Origin: Lepus europaeus
Taxonomy: Eukaryota > Chordata > Mammalia > Lagomorpha > Leporidae
Reading direction: 5' to 3'
Length of the DNA stretch: 64,000 nucleotides
Assembly (NCBI RefSeq): GCF_033115175.1
Contig: NC_084835.1
Span: 55,676,948 to 55,740,947, forward strand
The translations under genes and the position numbers were made by a program. This document shows, piece by piece, positions 1 through 11,390 of this stretch (the stretch's first letter is position 1; each line of letters starts with the position of its first letter). The notes beneath the pieces were generated by a model. That model was not told where the DNA came from and did no database searches. It was given only the letters and a program-made list of their open reading frames with translations.

Positions 1-95
1 TGTGTGTCTGTTTGTGTGTATGTGTGTGTGTGTTTCCCTCTATCTCTGTAACTCTGCTTTCAAATAATAAATAAATAAATCTTTTTTTAAAATTG
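1..95 (+). mobile_element. C-repeat SINE, 3' part only (cut by window edge)
   Basis: A TG-rich stretch, then ctctgtaactctgctttcaaataataaataaat in pieces, the standard 3' end of the classic C-repeat. Confidence 0.7.
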
Positions 96-114
96 TATAC
101 AACAAAAATTTTTA

Positions 115-338
115 AAATTTATTTATTTATTTGAAAGGCAGAGTTAAAGAGAGAGAATCTTCCAACTGCTGGTTCACTCCCCAAATGGATACAATGGCTG
201 GGGCTGGGCCAGGCTGAAGCCAGAAGCCAGGTTCATCCTGGCCTCCTACACATTAGCCGGGAGTTGGATCCCAAATAGGATGCTGGTGTCACAGGCAGTG
301 ACTTGACTCACTGAGCCACAATGCTGGCCACCCCAAAA
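115..338 (-). mobile_element. C-repeat SINE, old copy
   Basis: ATTTATTTATTTGAAAGGCAGAG on the left, CTGAGCCACAATGCTGGCC on the right. Diverged. Confidence 0.88.
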
Positions 339-1051
339 TGTTTTAATTGGATAAAAATGGAAACATACTAGAAGACAGCTTATGTACAAAAAAAGAATGA
401 CTGTATATAAATTACTTATATACTGGTAGTAAACAAAGTTGATTTTCCTGGGAAAAGGGGAGAAAGTGGAATAGGGGAGTGACAAAGGGTAGGGGAGAAG
501 TCACCAGAAATTTAGCAGTTAAATCAACACAAATTTCTTCTTTTACAGTTCTGGAGCCCAAAATTATTGCATAGGCCTTGCCAAGTTAAAACCACAGTTC
601 TGGCCAGGCTGTGTCCCTCCTGGGAAGCTCTGGGCAAGATCTGTGTATTCATGCAGAATTCAGTTCCTTGTGGTTGCTGAAAAGCCCACCTCCTCGCTGG
701 CTGTCAGCTGAGGGCCTCGCTCAGCTTCCAGAGGCCACTGACCGCCACTGCTCATGCCTTCCTTCTTCATCTTCAAAGCCAGCCCCATCAGGCCCAAGTC
801 TCTCATGTTGCTTCTCTCCTACCCTCTTCCATGATGCTGCCTCTCTCTGACCACAGCTTTGATGGGCTCTCTGCTTTTAAGGACTCAGGGTGTGTAATTT
901 TATCACATCTGTAAATTTCTTTTTGCCATGTGAGGTTCGGGGGACACTGCAAGGCTGTAGGCATCTTTGGCCTCCCACAATGCCATATGACACATCCCTG
1001 TATTTCCTGTAATCTGGCACTAATCTAGAGGTTTGAGTACACTCAGGGTTG
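339..1051. other. Intergenic, no gene seen; old L1 3' fragment near the end
   Basis: Mostly unique sequence. About 940-1050 (tgtatttcctgtaatctggcactaat in pieces) resembles the 3' region of old mammalian L1 in reverse. The 79-codon open frame at 611-850 has no recognisable product. Confidence 0.45.
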
Positions 1052-1350
1052 ATTTTATTTTTAAACTTTTATTTGTTTATTTGAAAGGCAGAGTGATGGA
1101 CAGACAGAGACAAAGTTCTCATATGCTAGTAAGTCCCCAGATGTCAAAACTGGGAGCTGGAACCTCAACAGGTCTCCCTCGTGTGTCGCAGGAACCCAAC
1201 TACATAAGTCATTGTCTGTTCTCTCCCAGGATGTGCATTTGTAAGAAACTAGAATCAGAAATGGAGCCGGGACTCAAAACTAGGCATTTTGGTATAGAAT
1301 GCAGGTGTCCCAAGCAGCATCTTAGTCACTACACCAAACACTTTGCCCTT
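1052..1350 (-). mobile_element. C-repeat SINE, old copy
   Basis: TTGTTTATTTGAAAGGCAGAG start and CACTACACCAAACACTTTGCCC end; strongly diverged. Confidence 0.82.
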
Positions 1351-1641
1351 GATTTTTTAGGGGGAGTAACCAAGCCAGATTTGTGTGGACCTCCCCCCAT
1401 TGCACCAGGCCAGAAATGACGGAGTATCTGCTTTTCTTTTTATGAGACTAAGACAACCTAGCAACCATTGATGATTAATTGCATCCATTCTTTCATTAAA
1501 GGTTGTAAAATATTCCTGATTTTTCATTCCTTCTTCATTCTATATGATAAGCTAGAATTGTTCTATAGGAAATAATTGTCCATCAACCATTTGATCGCTT
1601 TGAGCTACAGTTTATAACACCAAGGCAGGATATGTACAAGC

Positions 1642-1952
1642 GGGGCCGGTGTTGTGGAATAGCAGGTTGAGCCGGCATCCCATGTGAGGCCAGCATCCCA
1701 TATGAGCACCAGCACCAGTCCTGGCTGCTCCACTTCCAGTCAGCTCCCTGCTAATGCAACTGGAAAGGCAATGGAAGATGGCCCAAGTGCTTGGGCCCTT
1801 GCCACCCATGTGGAAAACTTTGATGGAGTTCTGGGCTCCTGGTTTCAGCCTCGCCCAGCAGGAGCTTTATGTCCATTGGACAGATGGAAGATCAATTTCC
1901 AACCCCTCCCTGTAACTCTGCCTTCTGAATAAATAAATACTTTTAAAAAGAT
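1642..1952 (+). mobile_element. C-repeat SINE, classic subtype
   Basis: GGGGCCGGTGTTGTGGAATAG head, repeated CATCCCAT box, CTGTAACTCTGCC and AAATAAATAC tail. Confidence 0.9.
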
Positions 1953-2107
1953 AAATACATGAGTCTTTTATTGATGAGTTTTCAGAAAAATAAACTTCCA
2001 TAGCATCATCCAAAGGGAAGAGGTGAATTGTGTTTTTTGCGTGTGTGTTTTAATATGCTGAGACCAAGGATTTAGATGTATCACCTATGTTTTAATCCTT
2101 TGCAGAT

Positions 2108-2392
2108 AGTGGGTTTTTTTTTCTTTTCTTTTGAGAAACAGACAGAGTTCTCATCTGCTGATTCAATCCCCAAATGCTCACAACAGTCCTATCCAGGCTG
2201 AAGCCAAGAGCAGGGAACTCAACCTGGGTCTCTCACAGGGGAGACAGGAACCCAGCTGCCTGCATCATCACTGCTGCCTTCCAGGGTGTGCGTTAGCAGG
2301 AAGCTGGAATGAGGAACACAGCCAAGACAGAACCCAGGCGTTCTAATGCGTGACACAGGCGTCCTAACCACGTGCCAAACACCCACTCCAGC
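2108..2392 (-). mobile_element. C-repeat SINE, old copy
   Basis: T-rich start, GAGAAACAGACAGAG, and CACGTGCCAAACACCC end on the right; diverged. Confidence 0.8.
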
Positions 2393-2715
2393 TAGTGTCC
2401 TTTGAAAGTTATTATTCCCTTTAATGTTCACATGGTCACGGTTTGTCCTGGAGAAACTCCTTCGTGTGGGCATCTGAGTCTTTCTGACAACCTGGTCACG
2501 TCAGCATCTCAAGAGAAGCTTCCAGCGTCTTCCTTTCAGATGTTCCTCCCAGGCCTGGACAGCACATTTCTCCAGGGAGCTCTGGCCCTGTCTTCAGACG
2601 GAGCCACTGTGTTAACATAGCTTTCAGTATTTTTCAGTGAGCCAGGAAATATTTTTTCAAAAGAACACATCATAAGGTTTTTCTAATATTCCCAATTCAA
2701 ACTTAATTTTGAAGG

Positions 2716-3047
2716 GTTTTTAAAGATTTATTCATTTTTTGAAAGGTAGAGTTACAGAAACAGGGGAAAGACAGAGATAGAGAGATCTTCCATCTGCTGG
2801 TTCACTCCCCAAGTGACCAAAACAATCAGGCTGCGCCAGGCTCAAGCCAGGAACCTGGAACTCCATCTAGGTCTCCCGTGTGGTTAACTGGGGCCCAGGC
2901 ATTAGGGCCATCTCCTGCGGCTTTCCCAGGTATATTAGCAGGGAACTGGATTGTAAGTAGAGCAACTGAGAGTCAAACCTGTTTTTATGTGGGATGTGAG
3001 CATCACAGGCAGCAGCATAACCCACTGTGCCACAATACCAGCCCCTA
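2716..3047 (-). mobile_element. C-repeat SINE, classic subtype
   Basis: AAAGATTTATTCATTTTTTG start, CTGTGCCACAATACCAGCCCC end. Confidence 0.9.
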
Positions 3048-4026
3048 ATTTTGTATTTCTATCCCCAAAATCTTGGGTCCTAATATAATTGTTTGTTTTA
3101 TCTTATTATATATAAAAGCCCTTGAATCACATTAGTAGTAACAATCATTTAGTAACACTCTTGACATACAATTTTTCATAATATGACTATTGATGGGATT
3201 TTTGCCCACTGGGCATCTCCCCCTAAGGATGTACAACTGAGTTACTGAAATCTATACTCATTTGAAATAACTTCTGCCTGTGTGGTATTAAGCCATAACT
3301 CAGCAGAGTACATTTCATTTATCTTTATTTTTATGCATTTAAAGGGTCTCTTTACAAGTTTTTAGCTTGGTATTGATTTGTAATGTTATAAAGTGTTACA
3401 TGGGGCACCAGCACTGGAGAGTGAGGTGAGACCAGACTGCAGCAGCCCAACCCACTAGTGATAAAGCTGCAGGAAGAACTTAGAGAGAACCCAGCTTGGA
3501 GCCCTGTGGCAGATAGTGTACCAGCCAAACTAGAGGAGGAAAAAAAAAGGAGGAACACATTTCTCTCTCTCCAATCACCTTACAACAGCGCCCTGTAACA
3601 AGCCAATAGAGTGGGCACCATCTTGGACATTGCTGATGAATCTGAGCTTAAACTGAGGACAGCACAGGTTCATTGTGTGGTCCTGGGTAGAGTGGACAAA
3701 TATTATACCCACTGGGGCTAGCGCTCAGGCACTTGTCTCCTTTGAGCAGAGGAGGTCTGCTGAGTGAATGAACTCGCCTTCTGATTAAAAAAAAAAAAAA
3801 AAAGATGAGACGAACCAAGCCAAACTCAGGTGTATCACCTTATACATGCCTTTCACCCAGGAGAACTGAACAGAGCTCCCTGGCGACACCCACCACCATC
3901 CTCTAGATATTCACTGAAAGCAGACACTCCACTCATCTACAGAGGTACAGTACAAAGATAAAAGCCGCCACAGCAAAAAACAAAACAAAACAAAACAAAA
4001 AACAAAAAACAAAGAAGAAAATACAA

Positions 4027-5600
4027 ATGCCAAATAACAAATGCACCACTTCAAGAAACAAGAATAAAGAAGAAAACATGATAACCCCCAAAGAACACAA
4101 CACTTCCATACTAGATTGTGAAGATGATGAGATGGAAGAAATACCAGAAATGAAATTCAAAAAATTGATCATAAGATTACATAGAATTAATCAGAAGCAA
4201 AAGCAGGAACTACTGAAATCCATGCAGGACATGAAAGAAAATGTCCCCCATGAAATTGAGATCTTAAAGAGAAATCAAAATAAAATGAAGAATTCAATAA
4301 AACAAATAAAAAATGCAGTGCAGAGCCTTAACAAAAGAATCAGTGAAGCAGAAGAAAGAATATCTGACTTAGAAGACAAAGCACAGGAAATTATACAGTC
4401 AAACCAAAGACAATAAGAGGAATTCAGAAAACTATAAAACACTGTTGGGAATCTACAAGATACTATAAAATGACCCAACATACGTGTTCTAGAAGTTCCT
4501 GAAGTCGTGGAAAGAGAGAAAGGAATAGAGGCCTTTTTAGTGAAATAAAAACAGAAAACTTCCCTAATTTGGAGAATTTCATCTTCTAGTTTGGAGAAAG
4601 AAAGGGACATCCAAGTACAGGAAGCACATAGAACTCCTAACAGACAAGACAAGAAAAGATCTTCACCACGACACATTGTAATCAAACTCACCATAGTTAA
4701 AAATAAAAAGATTCTAAAATGTTCATGAGAGAAATGCCAGATTATTTTCAGAGGATATCCAATTAGACTCACAGCGGAATTCTCATCAGAAACCCTACAG
4801 GCTAGGAGAGAATGGCGAGATATATTCCAGTCGTAAGAGAAAAACTGTGAACCCAGAATACTATACACGGTAAAGCTCTCATTTATGAATAAAGGTGAAA
4901 TAAAGACCTTCCAGAGGTACATTTCTCTGAAGGGAGGAGAGAACTTCCACTTTGACTATGACCTTGTCTAAATAAGATTGGAGGTGGCGAACTCAAAAGG
5001 CTTCCATAGCCTTGGCAACTCATGATAAGAGCCTAGGGTGATTACTGACTCCATAAACAAGAGTGTCAGTTTGTTAAGTCAACAACAGGAGTCACTATGC
5101 ACTTACTCCCCATGTAGGATCTCTGTCCTTAATGTGTTGTACAATGCAAATTAATGCTATAACTAGTACTCAAACAGTACTTTACACTTTGTGTTTCTGT
5201 GTGGGTGCAAACTGTTGAAATCTTTACTTAATATATACTAAATTGATCTTCTGTATATAAAGATAATTGAAAATGAATCTTGATTTGAATGGAATGGGAG
5301 AGGGAACGGGAGATGGGAGGGTTGCAGGTAGGAGGGAAGTTATGGTGGTGGGGGAGCCACTGTAATCCATAAGCTGTACTTTGGAAATTTATATTTATAA
5401 AATCAAAGTTAAAAAAAAAAGAAATAAAGACCTTCCATAACAAAGAGAAATTGAAAGAATTTGTCAAAATCAATCCAACCATACAAAAAATGCTTAAGGA
5501 TGTGCTACACACAGAAACACAGAAACATGGTCATCATTACAAAAGAAGCTAAAGGAAGAAAATCTCACAGTAAAAGTTCAAAGGAAATTCAAAGTAAAAA
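4027..5600 (+). pseudogene. L1 ORF1 (RNA-binding protein) remains, split by an insertion
   Basis: The start MPNNKCTTSRNKNKEE and a following coiled-coil-like, E/K/I/L-rich text with RISEAEERISDLEDKAQ match L1 ORF1p, the nucleic-acid chaperone of the L1 RNP. A stop at about 4414 and several frameshifts break it. The conserved late part (Q-R-E-W-R-D-I-like) is around 4800-4860, then 507 bp of foreign L1 3' end intervene. The ORF1 text resumes at 5438 and ends near 5590. It is aligned against the second ORF1 copy at 25233-26270. Confidence 0.85.
4914..5420 (+). mobile_element. 5'-truncated L1-type 3' end inserted in L1 ORF1
   Basis: It is flanked by a perfect 17-bp duplication, gaaataaagaccttcca, at 4897-4913 and 5421-5437. 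It holds a 3' UTR with a G-rich purine tract (about 5290-5350) and an A-rich tail. From 4957 onward it matches the 3' end of the element at 28970-29442 closely; upstream of that point the two differ. Confidence 0.92.
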
Positions 5601-5822
5601 ACAGGAATATTTTTGGGAAAATGGCAGGGCACAGTTGTTACTTATCGATAGTCGCTTTGAATGTAAATGGTCAGGCATCTAATTACAAGGCACATGGCTA
5701 TTTAAAAGAAATGTTAAGGGATATAAAGGAAGACATAGACTCCAATACAATAGTAATGGGGAACTGCAACCCCACTTTCAGCATGGACAGGTCAATCAGA
5801 CAGAAAATCAGAAAGGAAACAG

Positions 5823-6154
5823 GCTGGCACCTTGGCTCAACAGGCTAATCCTCTGCCTTACAGCACCGGCACACCAGGTTCTAGTCCTGGTTGGGGCGCC
5901 AGATTCTATCCCGGTTGCCCCTCTTCCAGGCCAGCTCTCTGCTTGGCCCGGGAAGGCAGTGGAGGATGGCCCAAGTGCTTGGGCCCTGCACCCCATGGGA
6001 GACCAGGAGAAGCACCTGGCTCCTGGCTTCAGATCAGCACGATGCGCCGGCCGCAGCGGCCATTGGAGGGTGAACCAACGGCAAAGGAAGACCTTTCTCT
6101 CTGTCTCTCTCTCTCACTATCCACTCTGCCTGTCAAAGAAAAAAAAAAAAGAAA
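5823..6154 (+). mobile_element. C-repeat SINE, young subtype
   Basis: The head is GGCTGGCACCTTGGCTCAACAGGCTAAT-like and the B-box is GGTTCTAGTCC. The tail is A-rich. Target-site duplication gaaaggaaacag lies at 5811-5822 and 6155-6166. Inserted in the endonuclease part of L1 ORF2. Confidence 0.95.
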
Positions 6155-6535
6155 GAAAGGAAACAGCAGAGTTAATTGACAGCATAGACCAAATGGACTT
6201 AACAGATATCTACAGAACTTTTCATCCTACAGTTGCAGAATACACATATTCCTCACTAGGGCACAGAACATTTTCTCAGATTGATCACATACTAGGCCAT
6301 AAAGCAAGTCTCAGCAAATTCAAAAAAATCGACATCATACCATGCATCTTCTCGAACCACAAGGCAATGAAGCTGGAAATCAGCAACTCAGGAATCTCTG
6401 GAGCATATACAAACACATGGAGACTGAACAACATGCTCCTGAGTGAACAGTGGGTCATAGAAGAAATCAAAAGAGAAATCTAAAAATTTCTGGAAACAAA
6501 TGAAGACAACAACACCACATATCAAAACTTATGGG

Positions 6536-6872
6536 GACCAGCACCTCGGCTCACTAGGCTAATCCTCCGCCTGCGGTGCTGGCACCCCAGGTTCTAGTCC
6601 AAGTTGGGGCGCCGGATTCTGTCCCAGTTGTCCCTCTTCCAGGCCAGCTCTCTACTGTGGCCCAGGAGTGCAGTGGAGGATGGCCCAAGTGCTTGGGTCC
6701 TACACCCCATGGGAGACCAGGAGAAGCACCTGGCTCCTGCCATCGGATCAGCGCGGTGCGCCGGCCGCAGCACACTGGCCGCAGCGGCCATTGGAGGGTA
6801 AACCAACGGCAAAGGAAGACCTTTCTCTCTGTCTCTCTCTCTCACTGTCCACTCTGCCTGTCAAAAAAAAAA
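6536..6872 (+). mobile_element. C-repeat SINE, young subtype
   Basis: Target-site duplication aaaacttatggg at 6524-6535 and 6873-6884 proves insertion into L1 ORF2. Confidence 0.95.
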
Positions 6873-7003
6873 AAAACTTATGGGATACAGCAAAAACAGT
6901 GTTAAAAGGAAAGTTTACAGCTCTTGGAGTCTACATCAAGAAATTGGAAAGGCATCAAATAAATGGGCTACCAATGCATGTCAAGGATCTAGAAAAACAA
7001 CAG

Positions 7004-7371
7004 TAGCCGGCGCCACGGCTCACTAGGCTAATCCTCCGCCTTGCGGCGCCGGCACACCGGGTTCTAGTCCCGGTTGGGGCGCCGGTTCTGTCCTGGCTGT
7101 CCCTCTTCCAGGCCAGCTCTCTGCTGTGGCCAGGGAGTGCAGTGGAGGATGGCCCAAGTGCTTGGGCCCTGCACCCCATGGGAGACCAGGATAGGCACCT
7201 GGCTTCTGCCATCGGATCAGCGCGGTGCGCCGGCTGCAGCGCGCCAGCCGCGGCAGCCATTGGAGGGTGAACCAACGGCAAAGGAAGACCTTTCTCTCTG
7301 TCTCTCTCTCTCACTGTCCACTCTGCCTGTCAAAAAAAAAAAAAAAAAGAAAGAAAGAAAGAAAAAGAAAA
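7004..7371 (+). mobile_element. C-repeat SINE, young subtype
   Basis: Target-site duplication agaaaaacaacag at 6991-7003 and 7372-7384. The tail is an (AAAG)n-type stretch of about 40 bases. Confidence 0.95.
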
Positions 7372-8203
7372 AGAAAAACAACAGCAAACCAAACCCAACA
7401 CTAGCAGGAAAAAAGAAATAATTAAAATTAGAGAAGAAATCAACAAATTTGACCCCAAAAATACAAAAGATCAGCAAATCGAAGAGCTAGTTTTTTGAAA
7501 AATAAACAAAATTGACACACCATTGGCCCAACTAACTAAAAAAGGAGGAAGAAGACTTAAATCAATAAAATTAATGATGAAAACAGAAATGTAACAATAA
7601 ACACCACAGAAATAAAAAAAATAATCAGAAATTACTACAAAGAGCTGTATGCCAACAAACTGGGACACCTAGAAGGAATGGATAGATTCCTGGACACATA
7701 AAACCTACATAAATTGAGCCATGAAGGCACAGAAAACCTAAGCAGACCCATTACCAAGATGGAAATTGAATTAGTAATGAAGAGCCTCCCAAGAAACAAA
7801 ACCCAGGACCGGATGGCTTCAGTACTGAATTCTACCAAACATTTAAAGAAGAACTAACTCCAATTCCTCTCAAGTTATTCAAAATAATTGAAATGGAGGG
7901 AATCCTTCCAAATTCTTTCTATGAAGACAGCATCACCTTAATTCCTAAACCTGAAAATGATGCAACAGAGAAAGAGAACTACAGACCAATTTTTCTGATG
8001 AACAAAGATGTAAAAATCCTCAACAATTTCTAGCCGATTGAATTCAACAACACATCAGAAAGATCATCCACCCAAACCAAGTTAGATTTATTCCTGGTAT
8101 GCAGGGATGATTCAACATTCACAAATCCATCAATGTGATACATCATATTAACAAACTAAAGAACAAAAACCGTATGATTCTGTCAATAGATGCAGAGAAA
8201 GCA

Positions 8204-8550
8204 TTTTTTTTTTTGACAGGCAGAGTTAGACAGTGAGAAAGAGAGAGAGGCAGAGAGAAAGGTCTTCCTTTTTCTGTTGGTTCACCCCACAAATGGCCGC
8301 CACAGCTAGCACGCTGTGGCCGGCATGCTGCGCTGATCTGAAGCCAGGAGCCAGGTGCTTCCTCCTGGCCTCCCATGCGGGTGCAGGGCCCAAGCACTTG
8401 GGCCATTCTCCACTACCTTCCCAGGCCACAGCAGAGAGCTGGACTGGAAGAGGAGCAACTGGGACAGAATCCAATGCCCTGACCGGGACTAGAACCAGGG
8501 GTGCTGGCGCCACAGGTGGAGGATTAGCCAAGTGAGCCGTGGCTCTGGCC
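8204..8550 (-). mobile_element. C-repeat SINE, young subtype, at a deletion in L1 ORF2
   Basis: The poly-T/GACAGGCAGAGT end is on the left and GAGCCGTGGCTCTGGCC on the right, so the element is on the minus strand. The flanks (gagaaagca and accttggaata) do not match each other, so there is no target-site duplication. They come from ORF2 parts normally about 500 nt apart. Confidence 0.93.
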
Positions 8551-8592
8551 ACCTTGGAATAAATTTAACCAAGGATGTCAAAAATCTATATG

Positions 8593-8952
8593 GCCAGTGC
8601 TGTGGCTCAATAGGCTAATCCTCCACCTTGAGGCGTTGACACACCAGGTTCTAGTCCTGGTCGGGGTGCCGGATTCTGTCCCGGTTGCCCCTCTTCCAGT
8701 CCAGCTCTCTGCTATGGCCTGGGAGTGAAGTGGAGGATGGCCCAAGTCCTTGGGCCCTGCACTCCATGGGAGACCAGGAGAAGCACCTGGCTCCTAGCTT
8801 CAGATCAGCGCGGTGTGCTGGCCGCAGCGCGCCAGCCATGGCAGCCATTGGAGGGTGAACCAACGGCAAAAAGGAAGACCTTTCTCTCTGTCTCTCTCTC
8901 TCTCTCTCACTGTCCACTCTGCCTGTCAAAACAAAAACAAAAACAAAAACAA
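8593..8952 (+). mobile_element. C-repeat SINE, young subtype
   Basis: Target-site duplication aaaatctatatg / aaaatccatatg at 8581-8592 and 8953-8964 (one mismatch). The tail is a short (AAAAC)n microsatellite. Confidence 0.94.
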
Positions 8953-10225
8953 AAAATCCATATGAAGAGAATTATAAAACATTAAATAAAGAAATAGAGG
9001 AAGATACAAAAAATGGAAAAATCTTCCATGTTCATGGCTTGGAAGAATCAAGATCATCAAAATGTCCATTCTTCTGAAAGCAATTTACAGATTCAATGTG
9101 ATACCAATCAAAATACCAAGGACATTCTTCTCAGATATAGAAAAAATGCTGAAATCCATATGGAAACACAAAAGACCTCTAATAGCTAAAGCAATCCTAT
9201 ATGACAAAAACAAAGCTGGAGCATCATAATACCAGATTTCAAGACTAAATACAAGGCAGTTTTAATCAAAACAGCCTGGTATTGATAAAAAAAATAGATG
9301 AATAGACCAATGGAACAGAATAGAAGCACCAGAAATGAATATACTCATCTCCCACCAACTTGTTTTTTACAAAGGAGCTAAACTCAATCCCTGGAGCAAG
9401 GATAGTCTCTTCAACAAATGGTGCTGGGAAAACTGGATTTCCACATGCAAAAGTATGAAGCAAGACCCTTACCTTACACCTTACACAAAAATCAACTCAA
9501 GGTGGACTAAAGACCTAAATCTATGACCCAATACCATCAAATTATTAGAAAACACTGGGGAAACCCTACAAGACATTGGCACAGGCAAAGAGTTCTTAGA
9601 AAAGACCCCAGAGGCACAGACAGTCAAAGCCAAAATTAACAAATGGGATTACATCAAATTGAGAAGTTTCTGTGCTGCAAAAGAAACACTCAGCCAAGTG
9701 AAGAGGCAATGGACAAATGGGAGAAATTATTTGCAAACCATGCAACTGATAAAGGATTAATAACCAGAATATATAAAGAGATCAAGAAACTCCACAACAA
9801 AAAAACAACCCAGTGAAGAAATGGGCAAAGTACTTAAACAGACATTTTTCAAAAGAGGAAATCTAAATGGCCAACAGACACATGAAAAAATGTTCAGGAT
9901 CACTAGCTGTCAGGGAAATGCAAATCAAAACCAAAATGAGATTTCACTTCACCCCAGTCAGAATGGTTTTCAAGCAGAAATCAACAAATAACAAATGCTG
10001 GTGATGATGAGGGTTAAAAGGTTCCCTAATTCACTTTTGGTGGGGATGTAAACTGGTAAAGCCACTATGGAAGACAATTTGGAGATACCTCAGAAATCTG
10101 AATATAGACCTACCATATGACCCAGGCATCCCACTCCTGGGAATATACCCAAGGGAAATGCAAACAGCAAATAAACATGCACCCCCATGTTTATTGCAGC
10201 TCAATTCACAATGGCTAAGCAATAG

Positions 10226-10578
10226 TGTTGGGGAATTACAAAGATGAAGAAGCCGCACTCTAAGCGACCCTGCAAGAGGAAATCACCAAACGGCAAAACC
10301 ACATCACCATAGCTACAAGACCCTGGGAGGGCGGCGGTTGGGCAGGGCTGACCTTCAGAAACTGTGTATAAGTGGACCCTCAGACTCTGTAAGCAGAGGT
10401 TGCTCAGCCTCTCTCACCGGTCCATAGCGCCTTGTGCCCGCAGGAGTTTGGCTGAGTAGTCTCTCCCTCTAGATGCCATAATAAAGAGTTTTAAGGTGTG
10501 TACCTGAGTCTCCTCAGTCTCCTTTGTTGAACCCATCATTGGCTTCCTGGCCAGTTGCTAACGATCGGGAAGCCAACA
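10226..10578 (+). mobile_element. Solo LTR of an endogenous retrovirus (353 bp)
   Basis: The ends are TGTTGG and CCAACA, a perfect 6-bp inverted repeat with canonical TG..CA. It has a TATAAG box at 10367-10372 and an AATAAA poly(A) signal at 10480-10485, in the U3-R-U5 order expected for + orientation. It sits in the late ORF2 of the old L1, with flanks aatag and catag (5 bp, one mismatch) as the likely target duplication. No internal retroviral sequence remains, so it is a recombined solo LTR. The ERV family is not named. Confidence 0.85.
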
Positions 10579-10842
10579 CATAGAACCAATCTAAATGCCC
10601 GTCAACTGAAGACTGGATAAAGAAATTATGGGATATGTACTCTATGGAATACTACACAGTGGTAAAAAAAAAAATGAAATCTGGTCATCTGCAATAAAAT
10701 GGATGAAAACAGCATATTTAGTGACATAAGCCAGTCCCAAATGGACACATACCATATATTCTCCCTGATCTGTGAGAACTAATAGAGGACCTAAAAGGAA
10801 ATCTGTAAAAGTGAAATTGACACTTTGAGAAGCAATGACTTG

Positions 10843-11177
10843 CTGGTGCTGGCACTGTTGTGCAGCAGGTTAACACCCTGGCCTGAAGTGCTGGCATCCC
10901 ATATGGGCGCCAGTTTGACACCCAGCTGCTCCACTTCCAATCCAGCTCTCTGCTATGGCCTGAGAAAGCAGTAGAAGATGGCCCCAGTCCTTGGGCCCCT
11001 GCACCCATGTGGGAGACCTGGAAGACACTTCTGGCTCCTGGCTTTGGATTGGCACAGCTCCAGCCGTTGCGGCCAATTGGGGAGTGAACCAGCAGATGGA
11101 AGACCTCTCTCCCTCTCTCTCTCTGCAACTCTGACTTTCAAACAAATAAATAAATATTTTTTTAAAAAAAAAAGAGA
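10843..11177 (+). mobile_element. C-repeat SINE, classic subtype
   Basis: The head is CTGGTGCTGGCACTGTTGTGCAGC-like with a CATCCCATATGGGCGCC box, and the tail has AAATAAATAAAT. Target-site duplication gagaagcaatgacttg at 10827-10842 and 11178-11193, inside the L1 3' UTR. Confidence 0.95.
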
Positions 11178-11390
11178 GAGAAGCAATGACTTGAACAGTG
11201 CTTGGTATTGACTGTGGAGGAACAGTTTTGTTTTTGTTTTTGTTTTTTGTTTTTTCTCAATGGAAAATGGGATTTGGTAATGGGAGAGGGAGAAGGAGGT
11301 GGCATGGGAGCGGGGGTGGAAAGAATCATTATATTCCTAGAGTTGTACATATGAAATTTGTACTCATTAAATAAAAGGTTTCTCTGGGAA

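Larger units (their letters stand above)
5620..10830 (+). pseudogene. L1 ORF2 (endonuclease-reverse transcriptase) remains
   Basis: The endonuclease domain starts near 5650 (text VALNVNG) and continues after the first SINE with FSQIDHILGHK near 6270-6303. The catalytic S-D-H triplet reads S-N-H at 6352-6360, so the catalytic Asp is gone. Reverse-transcriptase text spans about 7800-8200 and stops at DAEKA. The catalytic F/Y-A-D-D block and about 500 nt around it are missing where the SINE 8204-8550 sits. The C-terminal part (8550-10830) is recognisable in broken frames. Not functional. Confidence 0.87.
3397..11390 (+). mobile_element. Degraded L1 LINE, interrupted by nine younger insertions or breaks
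   Basis: Layout: 5' UTR-like part about 3397-4026, ORF1 remains 4027-5600, ORF2 remains about 5620-10830, and a 3' UTR with a purine/G-rich tract (about 11268-11310) and an ATTAAATAAAAG end near 11370. ORF2 is recognised from endonuclease text near 6181-6470 and from late ORF2 text near 9335-9526 and 10030-10220. Insertions, in order, are the L1 3' fragment 4914-5420, SINEs at 5823, 6536, 7004, 8204 and 8593, the solo LTR 10226-10578, and the SINE at 10843. Many stops and frameshifts are present. I found no clear target-site duplication for the host L1 itself. Confidence 0.9.

Noticed and set aside
5832-6179. Open frames of 60-120 codons within young SINEs, repeated at many sites
   Set aside because: They recur with every copy of the young C-repeat because its GC-rich body lacks stops; they are not genes.
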